A DNA stretch of 64,000 nucleotides, taken from an uncultured Lachnospiraceae bacterium (GTDB lineage: Bacteria > Bacillota > Clostridia > Lachnospirales > Lachnospiraceae). The stretch's first letter is position 1. Each line of letters opens with the position of its first letter. Below, piece by piece: positions 17,390-25,736 of the stretch. A program made the translations under genes and the position numbers. A model generated the notes under the pieces. It saw nothing but the letters and a program-made list of their open reading frames with translations, ran no database searches and was not told the DNA's origin. Where the stretch lies: positions 62,001-126,000 of the forward strand of contig ONEK01000005.1 of the NCBI GenBank assembly GCA_900316855.1, in the 5' to 3' direction.

Positions 17390-18107
17390 CAAGGGCGATA
17401 TATTCCATGTGCACACTTTTCGCTGCGGTCATGCTGAAAACGTGCCTGATGAAAAATATATAGAAAAAGCTATATCCCTGAATGCATCTGGTATATGGTT
17501 TACGGATCATGCACCTTTCCCTGGTGATCCGTTCGGAAATCGGATGAGATATGCTGAACTTGATGAATATATTGGCACCTTATCTGGACTAAAGGAGAAA
17601 TATTCCAGTCAAATTAATGTACATATTGGTTTGGAAATCGAATATTTCCCACATTTCGATCAGAATGGATATTATCAGACATTACGCGAGAATCCGGGAT
17701 TAGAAATCTTACTTCTTGGCCAGCATATGGCAGAGACTGCTCCCAACAAGTACACGTTTTCCTGGAGTAATGATCGGCTGGATATCGAAGAATATATTGC
17801 TCTTGGCAATGCGGAAATTCAGGGAATTAACAGCGGGTATTTTCAAGCTGCAGCGCACCCTGACCGGATTTTCAGAAGGCAGAAGAAGTGGACAGATGCA
17901 ATGTCGGAAATATCAGATCAGATTATTGCAGCTGCCCGTAAGACGAATATCCCGCTGGAAATTAACGAAGAATCTAAGATGCAATCATATCATTACTGGC
18001 CGGAATTTTGGGATCAGGTTGACGGGATTACAAAGATTTATGGTCTTGATGCGCATTCCATTGAAGAGCTGGAACGATTCAAGACGATCAGCAGCGACGG
18101 GGCATAA
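17373..18107 (+). CDS. PHP-domain phosphoesterase (histidinol-phosphatase-like), TA-linked
   Basis: 244 residues. PHP metal-binding motifs are all visible in order: FHVHTFRCGHAE, WFTDHAPFP, HIGLEIEYFP, LGQHM, AHPDRIF, LEINEES, LDAHSIEE. The fold is a trinuclear-metal phosphoesterase; relatives include histidinol-phosphatase. No histidine genes are near, and the gene overlaps the zeta toxin and precedes the operon's terminator, so it belongs to the toxin-antitoxin unit. It might act on a phosphorylated product of the toxin, which is inference only; it could also be unrelated cargo. Confidence 0.82.
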   Translation: MILNVNKGDIFHVHTFRCGHAENVPDEKYIEKAISLNASGIWFTDHAPFPGDPFGNRMRYAELDEYIGTLSGLKEKYSSQINVHIGLEIEYFPHFDQNGYYQTLRENPGLEILLLGQHMAETAPNKYTFSWSNDRLDIEEYIALGNAEIQGINSGYFQAAAHPDRIFRRQKKWTDAMSEISDQIIAAARKTNIPLEINEESKMQSYHYWPEFWDQVDGITKIYGLDAHSIEELERFKTISSDGA

Positions 18108-18110
18108 AGT

Positions 18111-18150
18111 ACCACGCCTGATAGCATGTATCAAGCGTGGTTATCTTTGT
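18111..18150 (+). terminator. terminator of the xre-zeta-PHP operon
   Basis: ACCACGC(C)TGATA pairs with TATCA(A)GCGTGGT around GCATG, followed by TATCTTTGT. It starts three bases after the PHP stop and ends 12 bases before the full IS. Confidence 0.8.
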
Positions 18151-18196
18151 CTCGCGGTATATTGTGGACTCTGCAAAAAAGTTACACCAAACGCAG

Positions 18197-18410
18197 TCAC
18201 GGGTTCAAGAACGTCATCACCTCTTCGAGACTTTTCCCGCTTTTGAGATATGCATCCATGATAGCATCAGCCTCAATCTGACATTTCTGATCCTGAAGAT
18301 CCTTTAGCTTTTTTCGCAAGTTTATCGTACCGGTCCTGCAGCCTGGACATATCGGATTTGACCTTGTTGATCTCAGCATCAATTGTTTCAGTTGATGTCT
18401 CCCTCGCCAT
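18197..18410 (-). pseudogene. IS accessory protein frame, frameshifted
   Basis: ATG 18410 overlaps the transposase 3' end in another frame: MARETSTETIDAEINKVKSD... then ...RLQDRYDKLAKK. At the A6 run (18309-18314 on the plus strand) the frame needs one base fewer to continue KLKDLQDQK and reach EEVMTFLNP, stop at 18197. The deleted IS copy reads the C-terminal half without the shift (KLVDKLKDLQDQKRQ), supporting a real ~70-residue coiled-coil protein like small IS-associated or DUF4315-type proteins. This copy is probably decayed. Confidence 0.55.
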
Positions 18411-20127
18411 CTTCCGATTCCTCCTCTATGGTTGTGTACGTTTTCGCAGTGCCCAGAATCCTGCTGTATTCCTCAGCACTTCTTTTAACATAATTATCGT
18501 CCAGTCCGAATGAGCTGAGAATGGTCTTCTGGATCCTTGTGACTGCGTGATCCAGCTTATAGGTACTGTTGTTGCGGCGGACCATCTCGATTTTTTCGAG
18601 TTCACGGAGCGCTGCCGGAACGGTAATATACTTCTGCCTGGCTTCCAGGCGGATCATCTGCTCCTTGAGAAGGTTATAGATCCGGTTGCGGACAATCAGT
18701 GCAATGAACTCCAGGAAGATCTTGGATGACATACTCGCTGACGAGTGGGTCCGTTCACTCTTTGCCCCGATGAAGGTCTTGTCAGAGCGGAACAGCTTCT
18801 CGGAGATGTCCCTTCCCTTATACTGGACCAGCGCCTGTGTTGCCGTCATCTTCTCGGATGTGATGATGCAGAAGTAGCCGCAGAGCTTCAGCTGCCGTTC
18901 AATCACATCGGTCCGCTCATCTGCACCGCAGAAGCGGCCTTTGCGGTCATAATGGAGGCGGAAGTACTCCTCGTATGTTTTGCCGAATTTCGCATCCTTT
19001 CCGACATGCTTGTCGAGGAACTGTCGGAATTTCTCGATCCGCTGTTCCAGTTGCTCCCGCTCAGCGGCCAGTCTTGAGGGGTTATAGTAGATATGGAAGT
19101 ACCGCTCTTCCGTATCATCCTCGTAGAGCTTTGCAGTGGCCGTTAAACCGTAAACCTTGTAAGCCCTGATGGCTGCTTCCCGGCTTGTTTCAAAAGTACC
19201 CTGCTTTTCAAGGACTAATGATGAAACCAGAGCCTTGCAGCCTTTGCACATGATGATGAAGGTATAACCGTTTTCATCAATGTACCTGATGTTCTCTTTA
19301 CTGTAGTAGCCGCGGTCAAGGATAAAGCCGATCTTCTTATAGTCGTATTCGATGACCTTGTCGACCATGAAGGTGAACTGGGAAACATCCGTAATGGAAC
19401 CCGGATACTCTTCATAGAAGAGCGGAACACGGTTTGTTTTATCCATCGCAATCGACAGGTTGAATACCGGAAGACCTTTATCATCCTTGGCTTTCCCGAA
19501 TTCAACGATGTCGATATCGCCGGCTTCGCTGTTTTTGTTGGTGGAATCATAGGAGATATAGATCCTGCTCTTATGATCCCGGTTCCGGTTCCAGTCATCC
19601 AGGAATCCGATGCACTGATCCTTAGTGATCGATTTCAGGAGCCGGCTGACCTTGGAATCACTGTAAATGGTCATCTTCTCCGTCAGCAGCGAATGAGTGT
19701 AGGCGTAATCGGGATAATACTGACCGGCGTTTTCTTCATCAACGATCAGATAGGACACAAGATCCAGCATCAATCCGGTATCTTCGCCGAAGCGTTTCCT
19801 GAGCATCGGCACAAGCCTGTATTCATCAAGCACCTTCTGGATGATGATACACGATCCGATTTTCAGGCAGCAGCTGCGGTAAGCAAAAGGAAGTTCATCC
19901 GGAATAACAGTATCCGGAAAATATGTCTGGAACTTTTCGTTCGGAAACATCAGCGATGCATCGGATGGAGATACCTTTCCGACAATTGTCCGCAGAGGAA
20001 TGGCATACTGCTTGTCCGGATTGTATTCGCTTCCGTACTGGTACAGGATATAGGTTGTTCCGCCCTTCTTCTTGGAAATGATTTTCCCTTTCATTTCCGG
20101 AATTTTGACTGTGGTATTGAGGTACAT
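18388..20127 (-). CDS. IS1634-family DDE transposase
   Basis: 579 residues, full length for IS1634-like transposases. Candidate catalytic residues: first Asp in YISYDSTN, second in FILDRGYYSKEN, Glu in YKGRDISEKLFRSDK, the Y-(2)-R-(3)-E-(6)-K-like block of IS4-type enzymes. AGGAGG lies just before ATG 20127. It appears intact, so both this IS and the composite could be mobile. The stop overlaps the accessory frame. Confidence 0.9.
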   Translation of the reverse strand: MYLNTTVKIPEMKGKIISKKKGGTTYILYQYGSEYNPDKQYAIPLRTIVGKVSPSDASLMFPNEKFQTYFPDTVIPDELPFAYRSCCLKIGSCIIIQKVLDEYRLVPMLRKRFGEDTGLMLDLVSYLIVDEENAGQYYPDYAYTHSLLTEKMTIYSDSKVSRLLKSITKDQCIGFLDDWNRNRDHKSRIYISYDSTNKNSEAGDIDIVEFGKAKDDKGLPVFNLSIAMDKTNRVPLFYEEYPGSITDVSQFTFMVDKVIEYDYKKIGFILDRGYYSKENIRYIDENGYTFIIMCKGCKALVSSLVLEKQGTFETSREAAIRAYKVYGLTATAKLYEDDTEERYFHIYYNPSRLAAEREQLEQRIEKFRQFLDKHVGKDAKFGKTYEEYFRLHYDRKGRFCGADERTDVIERQLKLCGYFCIITSEKMTATQALVQYKGRDISEKLFRSDKTFIGAKSERTHSSASMSSKIFLEFIALIVRNRIYNLLKEQMIRLEARQKYITVPAALRELEKIEMVRRNNSTYKLDHAVTRIQKTILSSFGLDDNYVKRSAEEYSRILGTAKTYTTIEEESEDGEGDIN

Positions 20128-20139
20128 GACGCCTCCTGC

Positions 20140-20164
20140 ATTTAGTGTAACCGTTACACTAAAT
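20140..20164. promoter_or_regulatory. palindrome upstream of transposase
   Basis: ATTTAGTGTAAC, one base, GTTACACTAAAT: a perfect 12-bp inverted repeat between transposase start and the right IS end. GTTACAC(T/C)AAA-like half-sites also occur at the left ends (15781, 18180), suggesting one DNA-binding protein, perhaps the transposase, at both places. Confidence 0.6.
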
Positions 20165-20275
20165 GTACCACTTCGCAGCGGCTATTTCAATGCCTGCAGC
20201 CCGCATATTTCCTGGGCTTTTCGAAATTTTTTGGAAATATGGAACTTTTAGTGGAACTCATTTGCAAAGTTCACA

Positions 20276-21423
20276 ATAATAAGCTCTGGCTCAAAAACAA
20301 CGCACAGGCATCAGGCGGCGGTGTCTATGTCAACTGCTACGAAATCAACGGCGAGGGCGGAGCGCAGTTCCTTCGCGGGAAGATCCTGTACAACGAGACC
20401 TACGGCGAAGGCGGCGGTGTGTATGTGAATTACGGTACGGATGCGGTCTTCCGGAATACAGCCATTACGGGGAACACAGCCCGTGTGGATGAAAATTATT
20501 CCAAAGACAGACGCTGGCCGCAGAGCTACAATGCATTTGGAGGCGGCATCTGGATCTGCCCGACAGGCAGCATCTCTGCTGAAGAAAAGTCAGTAGCAAT
20601 CTTTGACAACAACCTGACGAAGGATGAATACAATCAGCAGCACAGCGGTTCCTACGCAGGAGATGACCTGTTTTCCGTACCGAAGAAATGGTCATATAGA
20701 GGACCGGAGGAAAAGATCGGACTTCCCGAAACCGCGCTTGGCGGTGGAACCTATGCATGGTATCAGGACGGAACAAGTGTCAGTGACGACCGGCAGCTGA
20801 TGGGAAGAATCAGTATCAAGGGGAATCCCCGCTATCAGGAGGGAAATCAGCCTCTCACTAACGAAGAGCTTGCAGCGATCATGACGAAGGGCGGCGGTGC
20901 CTTCAAATTCGGCCTCACGGAAGCTCAGAAACTTGCAGCGCTCCGGATTGCGGAAAATGACGGCATCCTCATCATGGGCAATGTCGCGACACGCGGCGGC
21001 GGCATCGGATCGAATGGACCTCTGAAGTTCATCGCAGAGGAGCCGGAGCTCCCGGACAATCCTCCGGAGACACCCGATACGCCTCCGACCACACCGGATA
21101 ATCCTCCGGAGACGCCGGACAACCCTCCGGAAACACCGGATACACCTTCGGAAACCCCGGACACTCCTTCGGAGTCCCCGGAAGCGCCGGACACCCCCGC
21201 GGTTCTCGGTGTATCCCGTCCGCAGGAAGCACCTGCACAGGCTCAGGTACTGGGCGCCTCAAGGCCAGCGCCCGCAGCACCCGCTGTCCTTGGCGCAAGG
21301 CGCGTCGCAACCGGCGATGAGAAGAACCCCGCGGCCTGGGCGGTGCTTTCCATGGCATCCCTTGCGGCACTTGCGGCGTGGATTGTTCTCGCGAAAAAGA
21401 AAGGTCTGAAATCCGAAAACTGA
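20276..21423 (+). pseudogene. surface beta-helix protein, 3' part with cell-surface anchor
   Basis: Continuation of the frame broken at 15763. It resumes with KLWLKNNAQASGGGVYV, more beta-helix turns (ASGGGVYVNC, GEGGGVYVNY, AFGGGIWIC), then a Pro-rich stalk of PETPDxP repeats (~21050-21190), VLGxxR motifs and ATGDEKNPAAW before a hydrophobic helix and KKKGLKSEN tail. That end is typical of Firmicute wall- or membrane-anchored proteins. No start codon of its own with a ribosome site is evident, so this half is likely silent. Confidence 0.8.
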
Positions 21424-21493
21424 TTCCGGACAAAGATCAGGCAGTGGCTTCCGGACAGCTCCGGAAGCAACGGAATGCCTTCCATAAAATATG

Positions 21494-21556
21494 AAAGCTC
21501 TCCCGTTGGCGGACCGTCTGGCATGGACGAAACCTCCATCGGGAGAGCTTTTTTGT
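21494..21556 (+). terminator. terminator after surface-protein gene
   Basis: AAAGCTCTCCCG (21494-21505) pairs with CGGGAGAGCTTT (21540-21551), then TTTTG. A smaller hairpin, GCTTCCGGA/TCCGGAAGC, lies at 21447-21468. It may also serve the leftward ABC operon. Confidence 0.75.
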
Positions 21557-21667
21557 ATTGCGTAGAGCGGGCAGCGGGGCTTGTGTATATGCGTGCCGCA
21601 GGAGTGGCCATGAGCAGTCTGCGGGCTAAACATTGCGGGCAGTGGGGCGCAGACGGAAAGCGCTGCA

Positions 21668-24010
21668 TCAGTTGGTCAGTGTCTGCTCCGGATTACCGAA
21701 ATCCTTCTGAACGAAGGCCGGAACCTTCCCTTCCGGGAAGTTCCAGACATACTGTGACGGGATACCGGCGTTTTCATAGCGGTCCGGATCAAATTCCGCG
21801 GTGACGTTGTAGATGTAGTCCTCGCGCTGCGGAATGGACCAGGCATCGCTGCTGAACAGGCCAAGGTCCACGCTCTCCATGATTTCACGGATCTGATCCC
21901 TGTCCGTGTAGGTCCTGGAAGCTTCCCTGCCGTTGTCATCATAGACGTAAACATTCACGGAGGAGATGCTGTCGATGCTGTCCGCGGCGGGAGGAACCCA
22001 CAGATTGCTGGCCATCAGGAAATCAATGGTATTCGTAAATTCCTTATAAACCGGAAACTGCTGGCTGATGTAGCCATATCCGTAAACATCGTCCGTACTC
22101 TGCAGCGTGATGGTGCCGACCGGATTCTGCGTAGACGCCAGTGTGAAGTTATACTTCAAGAGGTCCTTACGGTAGGCCTCCGCAAACTTCTCGTACAGCG
22201 AGCCGCTCCCGGTGCGGGAAGCGATATCGGTGTCGTAGCTGAAGGTAAGGGACTGCTCCGCCTCGCGCAGCGCCTCATCCTCCGCGCCGTAGATCGGGAT
22301 GAACCCTTCCCGGTATTCGTCCGTGCCGACGACCGCGTCCATGAGCGCCGGATCGATGTCATACGGGATTACAATGTTCCGCGTCATGACCCTGCCGCTC
22401 TTCATGCGGAAGGAAACCTGTGCTTCCCATCCGGAAGCCCCGTCCTGCACAGGATCCGGCAGCGGATTCTGTTCCCTCTTGCACTTCATGCCGATTTCCG
22501 CGATCCGCTCCACCGCTGCGATGTCAGTGAGCCTCATGTTGTCCTTTGCGTACGAACTTGAATCATACCGGCTCATGTCATCCACATCCTGCCCGTAGTA
22601 GCTGTAGGAACTGCTCCAGGAAGCAAGAGAGGCACTTTCTACCAGACCGGGGTCCGGAAGCCGTGTATCATACCCTGACAGGTCATAGCGGAAAAACACC
22701 GTAACAAGCACCGTGAGGCCAAACGCGGCAGCCATTTCCGCCGGCCGCCGGAAAAACCTGCGGATATTGGCATCGCAGACAGCTTCGATGATCCCGCACA
22801 GGATGACGGACGCGGCCGCAAGGACTACGACGGAGAAAGCAAAAAGCCCCGCGCCAAATGCCTGCCTTCCTGTGCCCAGGCTGAAAACGGACCAGACAAT
22901 TGTCGCGGCAAGAAGGGCCGCTTCCGCGGAAACCGAAACGCGGACGAATGTCTTCAGCGGCTGATGGAGAATTCCCTTTCCGGCATCCTCGGTGTGCCTT
23001 CCGAGGAAATAGTGCCTTGCAAGGACAAGAGCTGCGACGCCGGTTACCAGCGACACGAGGTCCCCTGTCCGGTATTCGGCGGTAAAGCGCCGGAGCTGGT
23101 TCAGGGTTCCGGGCTGACCGGAGCCGTTTGCGACAATGTTGAGGTAGGCAGCGACCGTGTTGTAAAGCGGGGAGAGGAGCCAGCGGATCTGGTACGGCGC
23201 GGCATAAGTCCGGTAGAAGACCTGCGCGATGCCGCCGTACAGGAAGACCGTAACGGGCGCGAGCAGCTGAAAGAATGCGGTCAGCAGGACCGCGATCCAC
23301 AGGTTCCCGCACAGTACATCTGCCAGCACGGCGAGGCTGTATGAGGCAAGGAACGCGATGACAAGATGCAGCGTTTCGAGGAGGATTTCCTGCAGCAGCG
23401 TCCCTGTCATCGCGTGCATGCCGGCTGCAATGGCCGTTGATAATACCGTACACAGAACGACCGGGATGAGGTAGATCAGGATCCCGTTCCAGAAAAGACT
23501 CCGGAAGCGGCTCCTTCGCGAAACCGGCTGGCTTCCGTAGAAATCAACCTTCACGGGATCGAAGAGATAGGCAAAACCACTGATTCCGATGACGGAGGCG
23601 ATGATCACATGCATGAATGCGAAGGACTGCCGCGCGCCGATCCAGCCGCTGACAGAGCGGAGCTGATCCTGCATCAGCTGCACCGCGGACAGTTTCTGCT
23701 GCATCGCAAACGAACGATTGCGCGCAATAAGGACCGTCATGCCGATCGGGTAATAAATAATAAAATACAGCCAGACGAGCCCGACGCACCAGATCCTGCG
23801 CGCGGATATCCTGCGCTGCCGTTTCAGGATCTGCCGCGTGCGGCTGTCTTTTCTGCCGCGGGTGCCGGTTCCTTCTGCCTTCTCCGCTGTCATATCCTTT
23901 TTCGCTTCATTTTCTGTCATAGGACGATTACCTCCCGTGCCTGCCACATAGCAGGCGGACAGTGCGGAATCCGTATAAGGCAGGTTCCGCCGGAATTCAT
24001 TTCTCATCAT
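21668..24010 (-). CDS. ABC transporter permease (large, Ytr-like system)
   Basis: 780 residues. A charged cytoplasmic N-terminus (~70 residues) precedes about twelve hydrophobic helices in the first ~480 residues, then a ~300-residue extracytoplasmic C-terminal domain (from ~GYDTRLPDPG). This matches large permeases found beside GntR and ABC ATPase genes in Lachnospiraceae (DUF6449-like). Its ATG overlaps the ATPase stop by four bases (ATGA). The transported substrate is unknown; related Ytr systems respond to cell-wall antibiotics. Confidence 0.75.
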   Translation of the reverse strand: MMRNEFRRNLPYTDSALSACYVAGTGGNRPMTENEAKKDMTAEKAEGTGTRGRKDSRTRQILKRQRRISARRIWCVGLVWLYFIIYYPIGMTVLIARNRSFAMQQKLSAVQLMQDQLRSVSGWIGARQSFAFMHVIIASVIGISGFAYLFDPVKVDFYGSQPVSRRSRFRSLFWNGILIYLIPVVLCTVLSTAIAAGMHAMTGTLLQEILLETLHLVIAFLASYSLAVLADVLCGNLWIAVLLTAFFQLLAPVTVFLYGGIAQVFYRTYAAPYQIRWLLSPLYNTVAAYLNIVANGSGQPGTLNQLRRFTAEYRTGDLVSLVTGVAALVLARHYFLGRHTEDAGKGILHQPLKTFVRVSVSAEAALLAATIVWSVFSLGTGRQAFGAGLFAFSVVVLAAASVILCGIIEAVCDANIRRFFRRPAEMAAAFGLTVLVTVFFRYDLSGYDTRLPDPGLVESASLASWSSSYSYYGQDVDDMSRYDSSSYAKDNMRLTDIAAVERIAEIGMKCKREQNPLPDPVQDGASGWEAQVSFRMKSGRVMTRNIVIPYDIDPALMDAVVGTDEYREGFIPIYGAEDEALREAEQSLTFSYDTDIASRTGSGSLYEKFAEAYRKDLLKYNFTLASTQNPVGTITLQSTDDVYGYGYISQQFPVYKEFTNTIDFLMASNLWVPPAADSIDSISSVNVYVYDDNGREASRTYTDRDQIREIMESVDLGLFSSDAWSIPQREDYIYNVTAEFDPDRYENAGIPSQYVWNFPEGKVPAFVQKDFGNPEQTLTN

Positions 24011-24933
24011 GCCTGTGCTTCCTTCATCAGCACCCTGCGGATGTCGTAACCGGTGGCTTCCGTCTCGCTGATGAAGATTTCCTCGAGCGTGAGCGGCAGG
24101 ATTTCGAAGTAAACCGTGTCCGCACCGCGAAAATACGCTTCGACCTGCTCTCTCGTTCCCCGGATTGTGAACGTGGAGAGCCTGCCGGTTCTGGTTTCCT
24201 CGATCACAGACAGGGCGTTTTTCACGGCAAGACGGCTTTCCTCCTGCCCGAAGACAGCCTGCACCTTCTGGATGCCAAGCTTCATATCCTCGAGATCCTC
24301 GGACAGCAGGATGCCGCCCTGGTGCAGGAGGCCGACGTGATCGCAGATATCCTCGATTTCCCGGAGGTTGTGGCTCGTGAGGACCGGTGTCAGGCCGCGG
24401 TCCGCCATTTCCGCGGCGAACAGGCTTTTCACCGCCTGCCGCATGACGGGGTCAAGCCCGTCAAACGTCTCGTCAAGGAGCACATAATGGGTATTGGCAC
24501 ACACGGCGAGCAGGATGGACAGCTGCCGCTTCATGCCCTTGGAGTATTCCGCGATCCTCCGGTCGGGATCAAGACCGAATTCCCCGCACAGCTTCAGGAA
24601 GCGCAGCTTATCAAACCCGGTCCAGACCTCCCTGCTGTAGGCTGCCATAGCCCTTGCGGAGCTGTTCGGCAGGAAAAAGGGCTCACCGGGGACAAAGAAC
24701 AGTGTTTTCTTTACATCCGGGTTGTCAAATACATTCTGGTGATCGATGAGGATCATACCCTCGTCCTGACGGAGCACTCCCGCAAGGAGCCGGAGGAGTG
24801 TCGACTTGCCCGCCCCGTTTGTACCGACGAGGCCGAAGATTTCCTGGTCCTTCATGGTGACCGATACGTTATTTACCGCCTTCACCGGCTGATCGCCGTG
24901 GAAGACCTTGGTCAGATTACGGGTTTCAATCAT
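24007..24933 (-). CDS. ABC transporter ATP-binding protein
   Basis: 308 residues. Walker A GTNGAGKSTLLRLL, Q-loop region, signature YSKGMKRQLSIL (a KGM variant of LSGGQ common in YtrB/EcsA-like ATPases), Walker B YVLLDETFDGLD, and switch His in LTSHNLREIED. The C-terminal ~90 residues form an accessory domain. It is the middle gene of a GntR-ATPase-permease operon with a 31-base gap upstream and 4-base overlap downstream. Confidence 0.93.
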   Translation of the reverse strand: MIETRNLTKVFHGDQPVKAVNNVSVTMKDQEIFGLVGTNGAGKSTLLRLLAGVLRQDEGMILIDHQNVFDNPDVKKTLFFVPGEPFFLPNSSARAMAAYSREVWTGFDKLRFLKLCGEFGLDPDRRIAEYSKGMKRQLSILLAVCANTHYVLLDETFDGLDPVMRQAVKSLFAAEMADRGLTPVLTSHNLREIEDICDHVGLLHQGGILLSEDLEDMKLGIQKVQAVFGQEESRLAVKNALSVIEETRTGRLSTFTIRGTREQVEAYFRGADTVYFEILPLTLEEIFISETEATGYDIRRVLMKEAQA

Positions 24934-24964
24934 GACGTTTCCTTTCTTCTGGATTCATGATGGA

Positions 24965-25405
24965 TTATGCGGTGTACCCGGACTTGCGATTCCTATACTC
25001 ATCCGGTGACCTCGAGCTGCCGCTGTCAATATGGACAGCCTGTTCTGTAGATGCACCCGCCGATGCTTCCGCAAGGAGCTCCTCCCGGCTGATGCCGAGC
25101 TCCTCCGCTTCCCGCAAGAGGCTCCTCATCTCCTGTACCAGCTCGCTCCGCTTCTGCTCCAGAAGGGATGCGTCCGACTTCACGAAGTTTCCGCGCCCCT
25201 TCACGGTATACAGAAAGCCCTGCCGCTCCAGCTCCGCGTACGCCCGCTGCACCGTATTGGGGTTCGCGGAAAGCTCGACGGCGAGGCTGCGCACGGACGG
25301 CATCTTCTCGTCCGGGGACAGGATCCCTTTCAGAATCAGTTCCTTGAAGCCCTCGGTAATCTGTTCATAGATTGGCCGTGGATCCTGATAATCAACCTGT
25401 TTCAT
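24965..25405 (-). CDS. GntR-family regulator, YtrA type
   Basis: 146 residues. The N-terminal winged HTH (PIYEQITEGFKELILKGIL...MPSVRSLAVELSANPNTVQRAYAELERQGFLYTVKGRGNFV) fills residues 10-75; the short helical C-terminal region is of YtrA type, without a metabolite domain. It probably represses its own operon by binding the inverted repeat at 25517-25541. Confidence 0.92.
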   Translation of the reverse strand: MKQVDYQDPRPIYEQITEGFKELILKGILSPDEKMPSVRSLAVELSANPNTVQRAYAELERQGFLYTVKGRGNFVKSDASLLEQKRSELVQEMRSLLREAEELGISREELLAEASAGASTEQAVHIDSGSSRSPDEYRNRKSGYTA

Positions 25406-25516
25406 GGCGTTCTTCCTTGTATGAGTCTTTCCGGAGCCTGCCGGTGTCAGAAGTTTTTCTGACCTGTACGCGGCGCGGGCCTTGCGGTTTAACGGCTACA
25501 GTGATAGAGTGTCATT

Positions 25517-25572
25517 AGTGTATTAGCAGTGCTAGTACACTTGCAGTATAGCACCCTGTTTTCATACGTCAA
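25517..25572 (-). promoter_or_regulatory. promoter and operator of the GntR/ABC operon
   Basis: Minus strand: TTGACG (25567-25572), 16 bases, TATACT (25545-25550). Right after the -10 lies AGTGTATTAGC-AGT-GCTAGTACACT (25517-25541), an 11-bp inverted repeat with one mismatch, the usual YtrA-operator form and position. The opposite side of the gap leads to the MacA-like gene at 25737. Confidence 0.85.
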
Positions 25573-25736
25573 GCAGAGATGGTTTCCTGACCTGTGCTGA
25601 ACGGAAAAATATCCGTTTTCAGTGGCCGTATAAGGCTCGGAACTGGTACACTAATAAGATAGTTCAGCAGCAGGATATCCGGAACGGCGCCTGCTGACAG
25701 AAGAACTGACGTGAATAAGAGCTGAGGTATTGTTTA

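Larger units (their letters stand above)
15764..20275. mobile_element. 4512-bp composite transposon (deleted IS, toxin-antitoxin cargo, full IS)
   Basis: Outer ends are TGTGAACTCTGCAAA (15764) and TTTGCAAAGTTCACA (to 20275), imperfect inverted repeats. ATAAT at 15759-15763 and 20276-20280 is a 5-bp target duplication. The inner IS ends are flanked by ATTAT and TATAT, which do not match, so the unit moved as a whole. Excision with one ATAAT copy rejoins ...DAEISHN to KLWLKNN... in frame within the beta-helix. Both IS copies are in the same orientation. The cargo is visibly more AT-rich than the surroundings. Confidence 0.9.
18163..20275 (-). mobile_element. full-length IS1634-like insertion sequence, 2113 bp
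   Basis: Ends TGTGGACTCTGCAAA and TTTGCAAAGTTCACA form 15-bp imperfect inverted repeats. It contains one transposase gene and a small overlapping accessory frame on the minus strand. The IS left end also carries GTTACAC followed by CAAACG, matching half of the palindrome before the transposase. Confidence 0.88.
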
